This document shows, one piece after another, positions 33,804 through 42,386 of a stretch of DNA of 64,000 nucleotides. The stretch is from the IMG/VR virus record IMGVR_UViG_3300028008_000005, positions 1-64,000 of that record. One strand, written 5' to 3'. Source of the DNA: a virus. The position numbers were made by a program, and so were the translations under genes. Positions within the stretch are counted from its first letter, which is position 1, and each line of letters opens with the position of its first letter. The notes under the pieces are model-generated. The model was not told the origin of the DNA. It saw only the letters and a list, made by a program, of their open reading frames with translations, and did no database searches.

Positions 33804-34424
33804 ATGAACAATTATAAAGATAATCCAATAGCTGCAGCATACGTAGCTATGAATGAAAAGAAAGTAGTAGAGCGCGCATCTTGGGTACCTGAAGAGATTA
33901 CTGATGAGGGTGCTGCTGAGTTTATGGGTGCTGCTGCAAACGCTGCTAAAAAAGGCGACAAGACCTTTAAGTTTGGCGATAAAGAATATAAGGTCACTAT
34001 GAAGAAAGACACCGTTGATGCTATTACTAAGAAAGAATCAGTAGAAGAAGTAGAAGAAGTAGCTGAGCCAGAAGCAAAGGGTGAAAAAGACTTTAAAGAT
34101 ATGCATACAAAGAACACCAAGAAGTCTGGCGAAAAAGACGACGGTACAGTTGTTAAAGAAGATGGAGAAGTTAGCGAAGTCTCCAGTAAAACCCTAGCAA
34201 ATTATATTAAAAAATCAAGTAAAGACGCTGACGTACAAGATAGAAGATCCCGCGGATCGCATAGCATGCCTGATGTCAATAAAGACGCTAAGCGGCGGGG
34301 CTCTTCGCGAAGAGCGGGTATGAATGTGGCAATTAAAAAGCTTGTCAATAAAGAAGCAGACAAGAATATTGAAAAAAAGAGAGTTAAAAGACCTTCTAGC
34401 TATCCTAAAGAAGAAACTAAGTAG
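33804..34424 (+). CDS. charged head-internal-type protein
   Basis: 206 aa. Starts MNNYKDNPIAAAYVAMNEKK; then an acidic EVEEVEEVAEPE stretch, VSEVSSKTLANYIKKSSKDA (a motif seen in T4-like internal/core proteins) and a basic C-terminal tail (RRGSSRRAGMNVAIKKLVNK, KKRVKRP). Probably virion-associated; function unknown. Confidence 0.5.
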   Translation: MNNYKDNPIAAAYVAMNEKKVVERASWVPEEITDEGAAEFMGAAANAAKKGDKTFKFGDKEYKVTMKKDTVDAITKKESVEEVEEVAEPEAKGEKDFKDMHTKNTKKSGEKDDGTVVKEDGEVSEVSSKTLANYIKKSSKDADVQDRRSRGSHSMPDVNKDAKRRGSSRRAGMNVAIKKLVNKEADKNIEKKRVKRPSSYPKEETK

Positions 34425-34441
34425 GTAATAAGGAGTAACAA

Positions 34442-34660
34442 ATGAAAAAGACAGGTTATTTAAAAGATTCAATTGCAAAGGCAGATGGTTATTTCTCTGC
34501 TAAAGGCGAAAAGCTAAAGGGTGGAACACTTACTCAAGCTCAGCAAGATGCCTGGAACGGTGTTGTTAAGAAAAAAGAAGTAAAGGTCGAAGTCGAAGAA
34601 GTTGTTGAAACGGTCGCCGAAGAGCCTGAAGTTTCTTTTTTTAAGAAAAAGAAGAAGTAA
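34442..34660 (+). CDS. small charged protein
   Basis: 72 aa; an acidic Val/Glu stretch (KVEVEEVVETVAEEPE) ends in a lysine tail (FFKKKKK). Good ATG after AAGGAG. Probably virion-associated by context only. Confidence 0.6.
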   Translation: MKKTGYLKDSIAKADGYFSAKGEKLKGGTLTQAQQDAWNGVVKKKEVKVEVEEVVETVAEEPEVSFFKKKKK

Positions 34661-34665
34661 TATCT

Positions 34666-34701
34666 TTAATAAATAAAGTTAATAATACTTTATTTTATTA
34701 A
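34666..34701 (+). other. AT-rich hairpin between genes
   Basis: TTAATAAATAAAG (34666-34678) pairs with CTTTATTTTATTAA (34688-34701) with one bulged base; it contains an AATAAATA late-promoter-like octamer and the AAGGA ribosome-binding site follows its 3' arm. Confidence 0.45.
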
Positions 34702-34709
34702 GGATAACC

Positions 34710-35078
34710 ATGAAGCTTTTTGAAACTTTGAATGATGATAATTTTCTTCTGTATGCTGCACACAATTATACCAATAACCAATGTGTAGATGCAGAAGAAT
34801 TTTATGATGACCTAAATAGGTTTAAGTATATTAAAAGGCTTATAAGCCGATATGAGCAAACAGGTGATATTCAGGAAAGATTACTTATTAATCACATTGT
34901 AATTATCTTTAACCTGTTTGGTATTGAAGCAGCTAAAAGAATGATGTGGTATAAGATTAAAGAAGATCATTGGGATATTATTAAGCCAGTACTTCTTTAT
35001 CTAAATTATATAACAGAATCAGAAAAAATAGAAATAGGACTAGATCCTTTAATTGTTGAGAGACTGAGAAACGTATGA
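34710..35078 (+). CDS. conserved T4-like hypothetical protein
   Basis: 122 aa. NDDNFLLYAAHNYTNNQCVDAEEFYDDLNRFKYIKRLISRY and INHIVIIFNLFGIEAAKRMMWYKI recur in a conserved protein family of marine T4-like phages, usually next to the gene that follows here. All-helical. Function unknown. ATGA overlap downstream. Confidence 0.7.
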   Translation: MKLFETLNDDNFLLYAAHNYTNNQCVDAEEFYDDLNRFKYIKRLISRYEQTGDIQERLLINHIVIIFNLFGIEAAKRMMWYKIKEDHWDIIKPVLLYLNYITESEKIEIGLDPLIVERLRNV

Positions 35079-35659
35079 GCATTATATCAAGAACAGGTGA
35101 TTTGTTTTATGCTTATAGATTCATTAAGCTTCTTGTTACCTCGTGGGAAAAGACCGACGCATTTAAGCTTGGTATTGTTGACGAAGACGGTAAAATACTT
35201 AAAAAATCGTCCCAGCTTAAAACCTCTGACGAAAAGTCTGCATATACTGTATTCCATCGTCTCGTGTTTAATATTAAACGTCTGCTTAATAAACTTCCAT
35301 TCGGAAAAAGCAAATTAGCATCTTGGGCAACTGCTCTTTTCTTAATTAAAGAAGAGACTGGTATGTCAGAAGAAGCTATGAAAAAAGTACTAAAGAAGAT
35401 GGATGTTGATTTTGACGATACACTGTTTGAATCAACTTGGTACATGGAAAACACTGTATTACACCCTGGCGTATACACTCTTCAATACGAAGCTATATCT
35501 CCTAAGACCGGAGAGATAATCGGCTCAAAGAATAGCAAGATTTTAGTTCACGAGAACTGCACCCCTGTTGGGGAAGTCATAGGCTCACCTATATACGAAG
35601 TAACACATGTAAAGACAAAGCAAAAGATATTCGTAAATCCCGGAGAAATAAAAAGATGA
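35075..35659 (+). CDS. conserved T4-like virion-type protein
   Basis: 194 aa. FYAYRFIKLLVTSWEKTDAFKLGIVDEDGK...TVFHRLVFNIKRLLNKLPFGKSKLASWATALFLIKEE is highly typical of a conserved T4-like family, with a beta-rich C-terminus. It is coupled to both neighbours. Role unknown, probably structural. Confidence 0.7.
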   Translation: MSIISRTGDLFYAYRFIKLLVTSWEKTDAFKLGIVDEDGKILKKSSQLKTSDEKSAYTVFHRLVFNIKRLLNKLPFGKSKLASWATALFLIKEETGMSEEAMKKVLKKMDVDFDDTLFESTWYMENTVLHPGVYTLQYEAISPKTGEIIGSKNSKILVHENCTPVGEVIGSPIYEVTHVKTKQKIFVNPGEIKR

Positions 35660-35853
35660 TCCCCTTTAAGGATTACGTAGAAGAAGAGGTTGCTGCTAAC
35701 TCTGTTGCTGGAGGTGGTGTAGATCTTAGCCCGAACGGCATGCCTAAAAACGATAAAAGAAAAAAGAATAGCATTACGGCAATGTACCGTAGATCCTTAG
35801 GTCTTGGCCATATTAATGGCATTATAGAAAGGAGAAAAAAAGCTAGTGCTTAA
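35656..35853 (+). CDS. small basic protein with capsid-targeting-like N-terminus
   Basis: 65 aa, MIPFKDYVEEEVAANSVAGGGVDLSPNG, then basic (KNDKRKKNS, IERRKKA). The VEE|E/V site fits a gp21-type cleavage. AVAGGGV pattern recurs in phage proteins of this kind. Packaging in the head is inferred. Confidence 0.6.
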   Translation: MIPFKDYVEEEVAANSVAGGGVDLSPNGMPKNDKRKKNSITAMYRRSLGLGHINGIIERRKKASA

Positions 35854-36262
35854 ACTTTACGCATTTCTTTTTATCTTTGGTATTATAGGTGGTGCTATCT
35901 TTGGGGCTAAGTACTATTATGATTCCACCCAAGCTACCATCCAAAGGTTATCAGCAGAAAAAGCAATACTGGATACTGCATTAGAGCAACAGACAGCTTC
36001 TATAAACGCAATGCAGGAACAGATGGAGAGACAGAACGAATTGAACACTGAGCTTCAGGCAAATCTTCAAGAAGCGAATTCAGGATTAAATGAGATGAGA
36101 AGCAAGTTTGCTCGTCATGATTTAACAAGATTAGCTATAGCAAAGCCTGGATTAATACAGACAAGAATAAACAATGGTACTGATGAGGTATTTAGAGAAA
36201 TTGAAGAAAATACAAACAATAAGCCTGTTAATACTATCGAGCCTGTTGCTGAGCAGCTGTAG
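35846..36262 (+). CDS. Rz: i-spanin (Rz-like)
   Basis: 138 aa, GTG start with AAGGAG upstream. An N-terminal transmembrane helix (LYAFLFIFGIIGGAIFGAKYYY) is followed by a long periplasmic coiled coil (ATIQRLSAEKAILDTALEQQTASINAMQEQMERQ). This is the inner-membrane spanin design, and its 3' end overlaps a lipoprotein gene in another frame, as in lambda Rz/Rz1. It acts in the last lysis step by fusing inner and outer membranes. Confidence 0.8.
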   Translation: MLKLYAFLFIFGIIGGAIFGAKYYYDSTQATIQRLSAEKAILDTALEQQTASINAMQEQMERQNELNTELQANLQEANSGLNEMRSKFARHDLTRLAIAKPGLIQTRINNGTDEVFREIEENTNNKPVNTIEPVAEQL

Positions 36263-36599
36263 TCTACTTGGATTTAACAAACCTGATCCAGAACCACGTA
36301 TAGTAACAGTTACAAAGATTGAATATCCAATCATTAATACCCCAGCTCGTCCTGAGCCAGTAGGACTAGACGACGTTAAGTTCTATGTTGTTACCCCAGA
36401 TACTTTAGACGAATTTCTAGAAGAATTCGAAAAAGACAATGGTCAAATTGTCTTTGTTGCTACAAGTGTACCAAGCTACGAAAATCTATCTATAAACCTA
36501 CAAGAGTTACGTAGGTATATATTACAGCAAAAGGAAATTATTCTATATTATGAAAAAGCTGTAGACTTTGAAAAAAAAGATGAATTACCTGCAGAATAG
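36174..36599 (+). CDS. Rz1: o-spanin (Rz1-like lipoprotein)
   Basis: 141 aa, overlapping the i-spanin by 89 nt in another frame. The signal sequence ends in a lipobox LLLSSC, followed by Pro-rich GFNKPDPEPRIVTVTKIEYP. The start may be ATG 36174 or 36183. Expected outer-membrane partner of the Rz-like protein. A hairpin and the nrdA promoter follow its stop. Confidence 0.75.
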   Translation: MVLMRYLEKLKKIQTISLLILSSLLLSSCSLLGFNKPDPEPRIVTVTKIEYPIINTPARPEPVGLDDVKFYVVTPDTLDEFLEEFEKDNGQIVFVATSVPSYENLSINLQELRRYILQQKEIILYYEKAVDFEKKDELPAE

Positions 36600-36632
36600 G
36601 GGTTTACGAAACCCCCGATTATAATATATAAT
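36599..36632 (+). promoter_or_regulatory. promoter for nrdA overlapping a GC hairpin
   Basis: TTTACG 36603-36608, 18-nt spacer, TATAAT 36627-36632. GGGGTTT (36599-36605) and AAACCCC (36609-36615) form a stem that includes the -35 box. Confidence 0.65.
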
Positions 36633-36668
36633 AGTACTCTATTAAAAAAACATGAGCGGGATATACGA

Positions 36669-38471
36669 ATGGCAAAAACAGAATACATGGGTATTCAGAT
36701 AGATTACTCGCGCGACGAACTATTTGATAAGTTAGGTAAGCAAAGACTACAAGAAAGTTACATGAAGGAGGATGAAGAATCACCGCAAGAACGCTTTGCA
36801 TTTGTTAGCTCTGCATTCGCATCTAATCCAGAACACGCTCAAAGATTATACGATTATTCAAGCAAGCATTGGCTATCATATTCTACGCCAATACTATCTT
36901 TTGGTCGCTCATCTAAAGGTATGCCTATATCCTGTTTTCTTAACTATATTAACGATACAGCAGAGGGATTAGTTGAAAACTTATCTGAAACAAATTGGCT
37001 TTCTATGCTTGGCGGTGGCGTTGGGATTGGTTTTGGTATCCGTTCCTCTGATGATAAGTCTGTGGGTGTTATGCCTCATCTCAAGACTTACGATTCATCG
37101 TGCCTCGCATATCGCCAAGGTCGCACTCGACGGGGCTCTTACGCTACTTATCTTGACATATCTCACCCAGACGTGGTAATGTTCCTTGAGATGCGAAAGC
37201 CTACTGGTGATCCAAACGTTCGTTGTTTGAATCTGCATCACGGCATTAACATCTCTGACAGGTTTATGGAAATTGTTGAGCGAGCCATGACAGATCCGGA
37301 GGCTGACGATGGTTGGAATCTGGTTGATCCGCACTCTGGCCAGATTAAAGATACCGTATCAGCTAAAGCTTTGTGGCAAAAGATTATTGAATTGCGTATG
37401 GAAACTGGCGAACCATATATTCATTATATCGATACTTCTAATCGCCATCTTCCGCAATTCCAAAAGGATATGGGACTTAAGGTTCATCAGTCTAATCTTT
37501 GTTCAGAAATCATACTTGCCACAAACGAAGAAAGAACCGCTGTTTGTTGTCTGTCTTCCGTAAACCTAGAGCATTATGATTCCTGGAGTAAGAATGGATT
37601 ATTCCTTAAAGATATGGCAGAAATGCTTGATAATGTTCTTCAGTACTTTATAGATAATGCACCTGATCAGGTATCCCGCGCTAAGTTCTCTGCTTCGAGA
37701 GAAAGAAGTATTGGTGTTGGAGCCTTAGGCTTCCATGCATACCTACAAAGTAAAAACATGCCATGGGAAAGTGCCATGGCAACCGGTGCTAACATAAGAA
37801 TGTTTAAGCACATTAGGAGTAAATTAGATGAAGCAAATCTCGAAATTGGTAAAGCCCGTGGAGAAGCACCAGACGCAGCCGGAACAGGACAGAGATTTAG
37901 CCACGTTATGGCTGTTGCTCCTAATGCCTCTAGCTCTATTATCATGGGGAACACTAGTCCTTCTATTGAGCCTTTTCGAGCTAACGCGTATCGGCAAGAT
38001 ACGCTATCTGGATCCCATCTTAACAAAAATAAACACCTGGTTAGAGTCTTAGAGGGTAAGATCGAAGATAAGAAAACAAAGTTAAGTATGGATGAGATCT
38101 GGTCTTCGATCATTTCAAGTGATGGATCAGTTCAGCATCTAACTTTTTTAGACCAATGGGAAAAGGACGTATTTAAGACTGCTATGGAAATTGATCAAAG
38201 ATGGATAATCGATCATGCTTCTAAGCGCCAGGAATATATTGATCAGGCACAATCCTTAAATTTATTCTTTCGACCTGATTCTAACATTAAGTATATCCAT
38301 GCAGCTCATTATCTTGCATGGAAGCAGGGGCTTAAATCGTTATACTATTGCAGATCTGAAAAGCTAGGTAAAGCGGATAGAGTATCAAACAAAATAGAAA
38401 GACAGATTATTAAGGAACTAGATATGACAGCATTAGTAAACGACGAGCCTTGTCTCGCTTGTGAGGGTTAA
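36669..38471 (+). CDS. nrdA: ribonucleotide reductase large subunit NrdA
   Basis: 600-aa class Ia alpha subunit reducing NDPs to dNDPs. No N-terminal ATP-cone activity domain, so probably not shut off by dATP, common in phages. Substrate-site Cys in MPISCFLNY, radical-site region NLCSEI, conserved PNASSSIIMGNTSPSIEP, and C-terminal redox pair CLACEG are present. Its partner NrdB follows 3 nt downstream. Confidence 0.93.
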   Translation: MAKTEYMGIQIDYSRDELFDKLGKQRLQESYMKEDEESPQERFAFVSSAFASNPEHAQRLYDYSSKHWLSYSTPILSFGRSSKGMPISCFLNYINDTAEGLVENLSETNWLSMLGGGVGIGFGIRSSDDKSVGVMPHLKTYDSSCLAYRQGRTRRGSYATYLDISHPDVVMFLEMRKPTGDPNVRCLNLHHGINISDRFMEIVERAMTDPEADDGWNLVDPHSGQIKDTVSAKALWQKIIELRMETGEPYIHYIDTSNRHLPQFQKDMGLKVHQSNLCSEIILATNEERTAVCCLSSVNLEHYDSWSKNGLFLKDMAEMLDNVLQYFIDNAPDQVSRAKFSASRERSIGVGALGFHAYLQSKNMPWESAMATGANIRMFKHIRSKLDEANLEIGKARGEAPDAAGTGQRFSHVMAVAPNASSSIIMGNTSPSIEPFRANAYRQDTLSGSHLNKNKHLVRVLEGKIEDKKTKLSMDEIWSSIISSDGSVQHLTFLDQWEKDVFKTAMEIDQRWIIDHASKRQEYIDQAQSLNLFFRPDSNIKYIHAAHYLAWKQGLKSLYYCRSEKLGKADRVSNKIERQIIKELDMTALVNDEPCLACEG

Positions 38472-38474
38472 TAG

Positions 38475-39458
38475 ATGTCACCCAAAACAAAGATAACCGA
38501 CGAGCGCGCTTACTTTAAACCATTTAACTATGCTTGGGCATATGACGCATGGCTTAAGCATGAGCAAAGCCATTGGTTACATACAGAAGTACCTATGTCA
38601 GAAGACGTTAAAGACTGGCAGACAAAGGTGAGTGATGGAGAGAAAGGATTCTTAACAAACATCTTTCGTTTCTTTACACAGGGTGATATTGATGTAGCTG
38701 GTGGCTATGTTAACAACTACCTCCCGCACTTTCCCCAGCCAGAAGTACGCATGATGCTAATGGGGTTTGCAGCCCGTGAGGCGCTCCATGTGGCCGCCTA
38801 CAGCCATTTAATTGAAACTTTGGGTATGCCTGAGTCTACATACAACGAGTTCCTAGAATACGAAGCTATGGCCAATAAGCATGAGTACTTCTTGAACCTA
38901 TCTAACGATACACAAGACAAGGGTACAATTGCTACTAACATTGCAGCCTTCTCAGCATTTACCGAAGGCATGCAACTGTTCTCTTCTTTTATTATGCTGC
39001 TTAACTTCCCCCGACATGGCAAGATGAAGGGTATGGGCCAGATCGTTACTTGGTCGATTGTTGATGAGACTATGCATGCCGAGAACATGATTAAGCTATT
39101 CCGAACCTATGTTGAGGAGAATCTGGAATTGTGGAATGACGATCTTAAAGGCAAGATCTATACCATTGCAGAAAGAATGGTAGAGCTTGAAGACAAGTTT
39201 ATTGACCTTTCTTTTGCTATGGGAGATATGGAAAATCTAACACCTGAAGACGTTAAAAAGTATATTCGATACATCTGTGATCGACGTCTAATTAGCTTAG
39301 GTCTAAAAGGCATATTCAAGATTAAAAAGAACCCATTACTTTGGGTAGAAGAAATGATTAACGCTCCTACACATACTAACTTCTTTGAGAACAGAGCAAC
39401 TGATTATGCCCGCGGGGCTACAACTGGAGATTGGAAAGATATTTGGGGGAGTGCATAG
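38475..39458 (+). CDS. nrdB: ribonucleotide reductase small subunit NrdB
   Basis: 327-aa ferritin-like beta subunit. Diiron ligands: Asp in TQGD (31 residues before the next ligand, as Asp84 in E. coli), Glu and His in REALHVAAY, and ETMHAEN. The radical Tyr is at the HVAAY position, so a canonical tyrosyl-radical class Ia enzyme is likely. Ends overlapping the zinc-ribbon ORF by 1 nt. Confidence 0.93.
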   Translation: MSPKTKITDERAYFKPFNYAWAYDAWLKHEQSHWLHTEVPMSEDVKDWQTKVSDGEKGFLTNIFRFFTQGDIDVAGGYVNNYLPHFPQPEVRMMLMGFAAREALHVAAYSHLIETLGMPESTYNEFLEYEAMANKHEYFLNLSNDTQDKGTIATNIAAFSAFTEGMQLFSSFIMLLNFPRHGKMKGMGQIVTWSIVDETMHAENMIKLFRTYVEENLELWNDDLKGKIYTIAERMVELEDKFIDLSFAMGDMENLTPEDVKKYIRYICDRRLISLGLKGIFKIKKNPLLWVEEMINAPTHTNFFENRATDYARGATTGDWKDIWGSA

Positions 39459-39595
39459 TGAAGATTACCTGTAGTTCGTGTAATTTAACATATAGAGTGA
39501 TATCAGACGAGGCGGAATATGATGGTATTGATCCTGAATTCTGCCCATTTTGTTCAGAAGAAGTTTCAGAAGATCTAGATTTTAACGAGGAATAA
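39458..39595 (+). CDS. 45-residue zinc-ribbon protein
   Basis: GTG start overlapping the nrdB stop (TAGTG). Two CxxC pairs (ITCSSC and EFCPFC) separated by about 21 residues, then an acidic tail. Probably binds zinc or acts in redox. Coupling to NrdB hints at a role in ribonucleotide reduction, but this is only context. Confidence 0.65.
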   Translation: MKITCSSCNLTYRVISDEAEYDGIDPEFCPFCSEEVSEDLDFNEE

Positions 39596-39600
39596 TGTTC

Positions 39601-39608
39601 TATAAATA
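39601..39608 (+). promoter_or_regulatory. T4 late promoter
   Basis: TATAAATA, 29 nt before the start of the GIY-YIG-like gene. Confidence 0.75.
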
Positions 39609-39636
39609 GTTCATATAACACCTATATGAGCTAATT

Positions 39637-40080
39637 ATGAACCAGTGGTTAATAGAAGAAAAGATATCAGGCTTACCGCCTAGGACAATATCATACGAAC
39701 CGGAAGATTTAGATCCAAAGGTAATTTACGGTTTTGTATATTTAATTGAGAATCTAGAGACCGGAAGGAAGTACGTTGGTAAAAAGTTCTTCTGGTCAAT
39801 GAAGTCCAAACAGGTAAAAGGAAAAAGGAAAAAATATAAAGCTGAATCAGATTGGAAAAAATATCACGGATCTTCTGGAGAGCTAACAGAAGACTTGGAA
39901 AAATACGGTAAAGATAAATTTAAAAGAACTATTCTACACCTCTGTAAAACAAAAGCTGAATGCGCATATATGGAGTTAAAAGAACAGATTGAAAGAGATG
40001 CTCTTCTTCGCGAAGACTATTATAATGGATGGATCCAAGTCCGTGTTCGTAAAGCCCACTTAAAGCATATACACAAATGA
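39637..40080 (+). CDS. GIY-YIG-like endonuclease
   Basis: 147 aa. GFVYLIENLETGRKYVGKKFF is a variant GIY-YIG core (Y-V-Y-L, then Y-V-G), followed by KKYHGSSGELTEDLEKYGKDKFKRTILHLC and a Glu in AECAYMELKEQIERDAL. Such proteins are frequent in T4-like phages as free-standing nucleases or late DNA-processing enzymes. A late promoter precedes it. ATGA overlap with the next ORF. Confidence 0.7.
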   Translation: MNQWLIEEKISGLPPRTISYEPEDLDPKVIYGFVYLIENLETGRKYVGKKFFWSMKSKQVKGKRKKYKAESDWKKYHGSSGELTEDLEKYGKDKFKRTILHLCKTKAECAYMELKEQIERDALLREDYYNGWIQVRVRKAHLKHIHK

Positions 40081-40427
40081 CCGATAATGTTATACAGTTT
40101 CCGAAGCCTAAGCCTAAAAAAGAAACAAGAAGAGGCATAGCAACTGATATAGATGAAAATCTTTCAGGCCTTATGTCTGTTTCGGCAGATGCTCTTGATA
40201 TGCTTGTTGCTTCTCTAGTAGAAGAAGGCTACGATCCTCTTAAAAGCCCTGAAATGATTATGGACCTAGGTATAATACTTAATGCCACTTATGCTATGCT
40301 TTTAAGGGATCAGGGAATATATCATGTTCTTCATGATCATATGGAAGAGATGCAAGGTACCCTAGAGGAACTAACCCGGATGATGAAAGCAAACAAAGAT
40401 ATATTCGATCCTGATGGGGAAAGATAA
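40077..40427 (+). CDS. conserved hypothetical protein
   Basis: 116 aa. Starts with NVIQFPKPKPKK (a Pro/Lys-rich lead), then an all-helical region (LSGLMSVSADALDMLVASLVEEGY...MIMDLGIILNATYAMLLRD). Such proteins occur near RNase H in marine T4-like phages. No function known. Confidence 0.65.
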   Translation: MTDNVIQFPKPKPKKETRRGIATDIDENLSGLMSVSADALDMLVASLVEEGYDPLKSPEMIMDLGIILNATYAMLLRDQGIYHVLHDHMEEMQGTLEELTRMMKANKDIFDPDGER

Positions 40428-40675
40428 TGGGCATAAGAAATTGGTGGTATACCCTAATAAAAGAAGAATGGGAGCTTAAGATATCCGTTCCTGCCGCAGA
40501 GATAGAAATACTTGTAGACGGTACTCGTATTCAGCACACCATAGAAAAAACTTTTATGGTTAAAAAGATTATAAAAATAAAGCCTACCCAATTCATCTTT
40601 GTAGATACCGAAGACCACCGACAAGAAATTAACCTAATATCTCCCGTTTCATATAGCATAAAGAAAATCTATTAG
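40427..40675 (+). CDS. hypothetical protein
   Basis: 82 aa, beta-rich (WELKISVPAAEIEILVDGTRIQHTIEKTFMVKKIIKIKPTQFIFV). TAATG overlap upstream. Resembles small phage proteins of unknown role; the RNase H promoter follows. Confidence 0.6.
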   Translation: MGIRNWWYTLIKEEWELKISVPAAEIEILVDGTRIQHTIEKTFMVKKIIKIKPTQFIFVDTEDHRQEINLISPVSYSIKKIY

Positions 40676-40678
40676 GGG

Positions 40679-40707
40679 TTTACAACTCGTAATAAGTGTG
40701 ATATAAT
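40679..40707 (+). promoter_or_regulatory. sigma70-type promoter for RNase H
   Basis: TTTACA 40679-40684, 17-nt spacer, TATAAT 40702-40707. Confidence 0.8.
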
Positions 40708-40738
40708 GTATTATTAAATCGTTAAAAGTGAGTGACAG

Positions 40739-41587
40739 ATGATTATCCTAGATTATAATGCTATTGCCATAGCTAACATTGTTGTACAAAGAATAGAGAT
40801 TACAGAAGATATGATTCGTCATATGATACTTAATTCTATTCGGATGTATAATAAAAAGTTCCGTGACGAATACGGTCAAATGGTTATAGCAAATGACTCC
40901 TCTAATTGGCGCAAAGAAGCCTTTCCCCAATATAAAGCAGCCCGTAAAAGTAACAGAGAAGATTCTCCCCTCGATTGGCAAGAAATATTTAGAATCATTA
41001 ATTTAGTCTTTGAAGAGATCGGGGATAACCTACCATACAAAACAGTTCGTGTAGAAGGCTGTGAAGCAGATGACGTCATAGGCCAATTAGTAGAAATGAC
41101 CCAGGAATTTGGTCAGCATGACGAAGTTATGATTGTATCTGCAGATAAAGACTTTATCCAATTACAAAAGTATAACAACGTTAAGCAATTCTCCCCTATG
41201 ACTAAGAAGTTTATTACCGATCCCAATCCTACCAATTATCTCTTTGAGCATATTCTCAAAGGTGATTCCGGAGATGGAGTACCTAATGTTCTTAGCCCTG
41301 ATAATACTTTTACTGATAGTATTAGGCAATCGCCAATGACCAAGAAAAAGATTGCTGAATTCTCTGTGCCAGAAGAACAGCTTCCAGAGGTTATGGGAGA
41401 GGAGATATATAGAAACTACTGCCGTAATAAAACAATGATTGACCTAAACAATACTCCTACGGGATTAAAAGAAACAATCATTGATACTTACAATAAGCAA
41501 AAAACGGCACATCCATCTAAGGTACTAAACTACCTAATTAAAAAGCGTTGTAAGATGCTAATTGAATCAGCAGGGGAATTCCTATAA
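40739..41587 (+). CDS. rnh: RNase H / 5'-3' flap exonuclease
   Basis: 282-aa T4 RNase H/FEN-1 family nuclease removing Okazaki RNA primers. Metal-binding acidic residues appear in ILDYNAIA, VEGCEADDVIGQL, VSADKDFIQL and LKGDSGDGVPNV, the expected order of FEN motifs. T4 RNase H is 305 aa. TAATG overlap with the next gene. Confidence 0.9.
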   Translation: MIILDYNAIAIANIVVQRIEITEDMIRHMILNSIRMYNKKFRDEYGQMVIANDSSNWRKEAFPQYKAARKSNREDSPLDWQEIFRIINLVFEEIGDNLPYKTVRVEGCEADDVIGQLVEMTQEFGQHDEVMIVSADKDFIQLQKYNNVKQFSPMTKKFITDPNPTNYLFEHILKGDSGDGVPNVLSPDNTFTDSIRQSPMTKKKIAEFSVPEEQLPEVMGEEIYRNYCRNKTMIDLNNTPTGLKETIIDTYNKQKTAHPSKVLNYLIKKRCKMLIESAGEFL

Positions 41588-42036
41588 TGGCTGCATATGT
41601 TTACGAAATATTAGAGAAAGCCTCAACGGCTAAAACAAAAGAGGAAAAGGTCCAGATCCTTAAGGATGGAAACTCTTTTGCTTTGCGAACAGTATTACAA
41701 GGTGGCATGGATTCTTCAATTGAATTCATTCTTCCTGAAGGTGCACCACCATATAGTTCAGAGGATGCTGGTAAGTGGGGATATACCCCTTCTTCTATAC
41801 AAAGAGCAGCTAAGAAATTTAGATTCTTTGTTAAAGGAGGCCCTGGTGAAAAAATGAAAGCCGTTAAGCGGGAAAAGATGTTTATTGATCTGCTAGAGAC
41901 CATGCATCCAAAAGAAGCTGAGCTACTGGTTCTAATGAAAGATAAAGGACTTATTAAAAAGACTGGAACAGCCCACTATAAGGGTGTTACTAAACAACTA
42001 GTCCTTGTGGCATTTCCGGACCTAATTAAAGAGTAA
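41587..42036 (+). CDS. conserved T4-like protein (DUF6433-like)
   Basis: 149 aa. KTKEEKVQILKDGNSFALRTVLQGGMDSSIEFILPEGAPPYSSEDAGKWGYTPSSIQRAAKKFRFFVKGGPGEKMKAVKREKMFIDLLETMHPKEAELLVLMKDKGL is a very conserved pattern in marine T4-like phages. Coupled to RNase H; a replication role is possible but unknown. A CATAAATA (weak late-type) octamer and a terminator follow. Confidence 0.65.
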   Translation: MAAYVYEILEKASTAKTKEEKVQILKDGNSFALRTVLQGGMDSSIEFILPEGAPPYSSEDAGKWGYTPSSIQRAAKKFRFFVKGGPGEKMKAVKREKMFIDLLETMHPKEAELLVLMKDKGLIKKTGTAHYKGVTKQLVLVAFPDLIKE

Positions 42037-42082
42037 ATTTTCATAAATATTATTATGAGTACAACATTTATCTCATAAACCG

Positions 42083-42118
42083 AAGGATCTAGTTTCTCTG
42101 AAGCTATGATCCTTTTTT
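42083..42118 (+). terminator. rho-independent terminator
   Basis: AAGGATC (42083-42089) pairs with GATCCTT (42108-42114), and the T-run continues to 42118. Confidence 0.8.
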
Positions 42119-42194
42119 ACTTTTAAAACTACCAAAAGGAGAAATCTGAAAAAAACTTTCATCCAATTATAAACAAGCAATTAGAGGTACATCT

Positions 42195-42371
42195 ATGTCT
42201 TATGGCCCACAAGTTGAGCGTTTGAAAAAAGATTCGAGAGAATTGGGATATTTTATGAGAAAGTTACAGAAATCCGGAAATACACAAAAGGCATATATTA
42301 TACAAAAAAAGATGGAGTATTTAGACAGTAAAATCCAAGAGATGAAAGAGGATCTTCTTACCTTACACTAA
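42195..42371 (+). CDS. 58-residue coiled-coil protein
   Basis: AGAGG 7 nt before ATG. Charged helical sequence (VERLKKDSRELGYFMRKLQKSGNTQKAYIIQKKMEYLDSKIQEMKEDLL). It lies alone between two hairpins in an otherwise non-coding 540-nt stretch. Function unknown. Confidence 0.6.
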   Translation: MSYGPQVERLKKDSRELGYFMRKLQKSGNTQKAYIIQKKMEYLDSKIQEMKEDLLTLH

Positions 42372-42386
42372 GATAAGACGCTTTCC

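Noticed and set aside
35857-35886. Promoter inside the i-spanin gene (TTTACG, TATTAT)
   Set aside because: Spacer 18 nt but a weak -10, and it lies within the coding sequence of an operon already served by a late promoter.
37667-38113. Minus-strand ORF inside nrdA
   Set aside because: Antisense shadow of a strongly conserved coding sequence; no promoter or ribosome-binding site.
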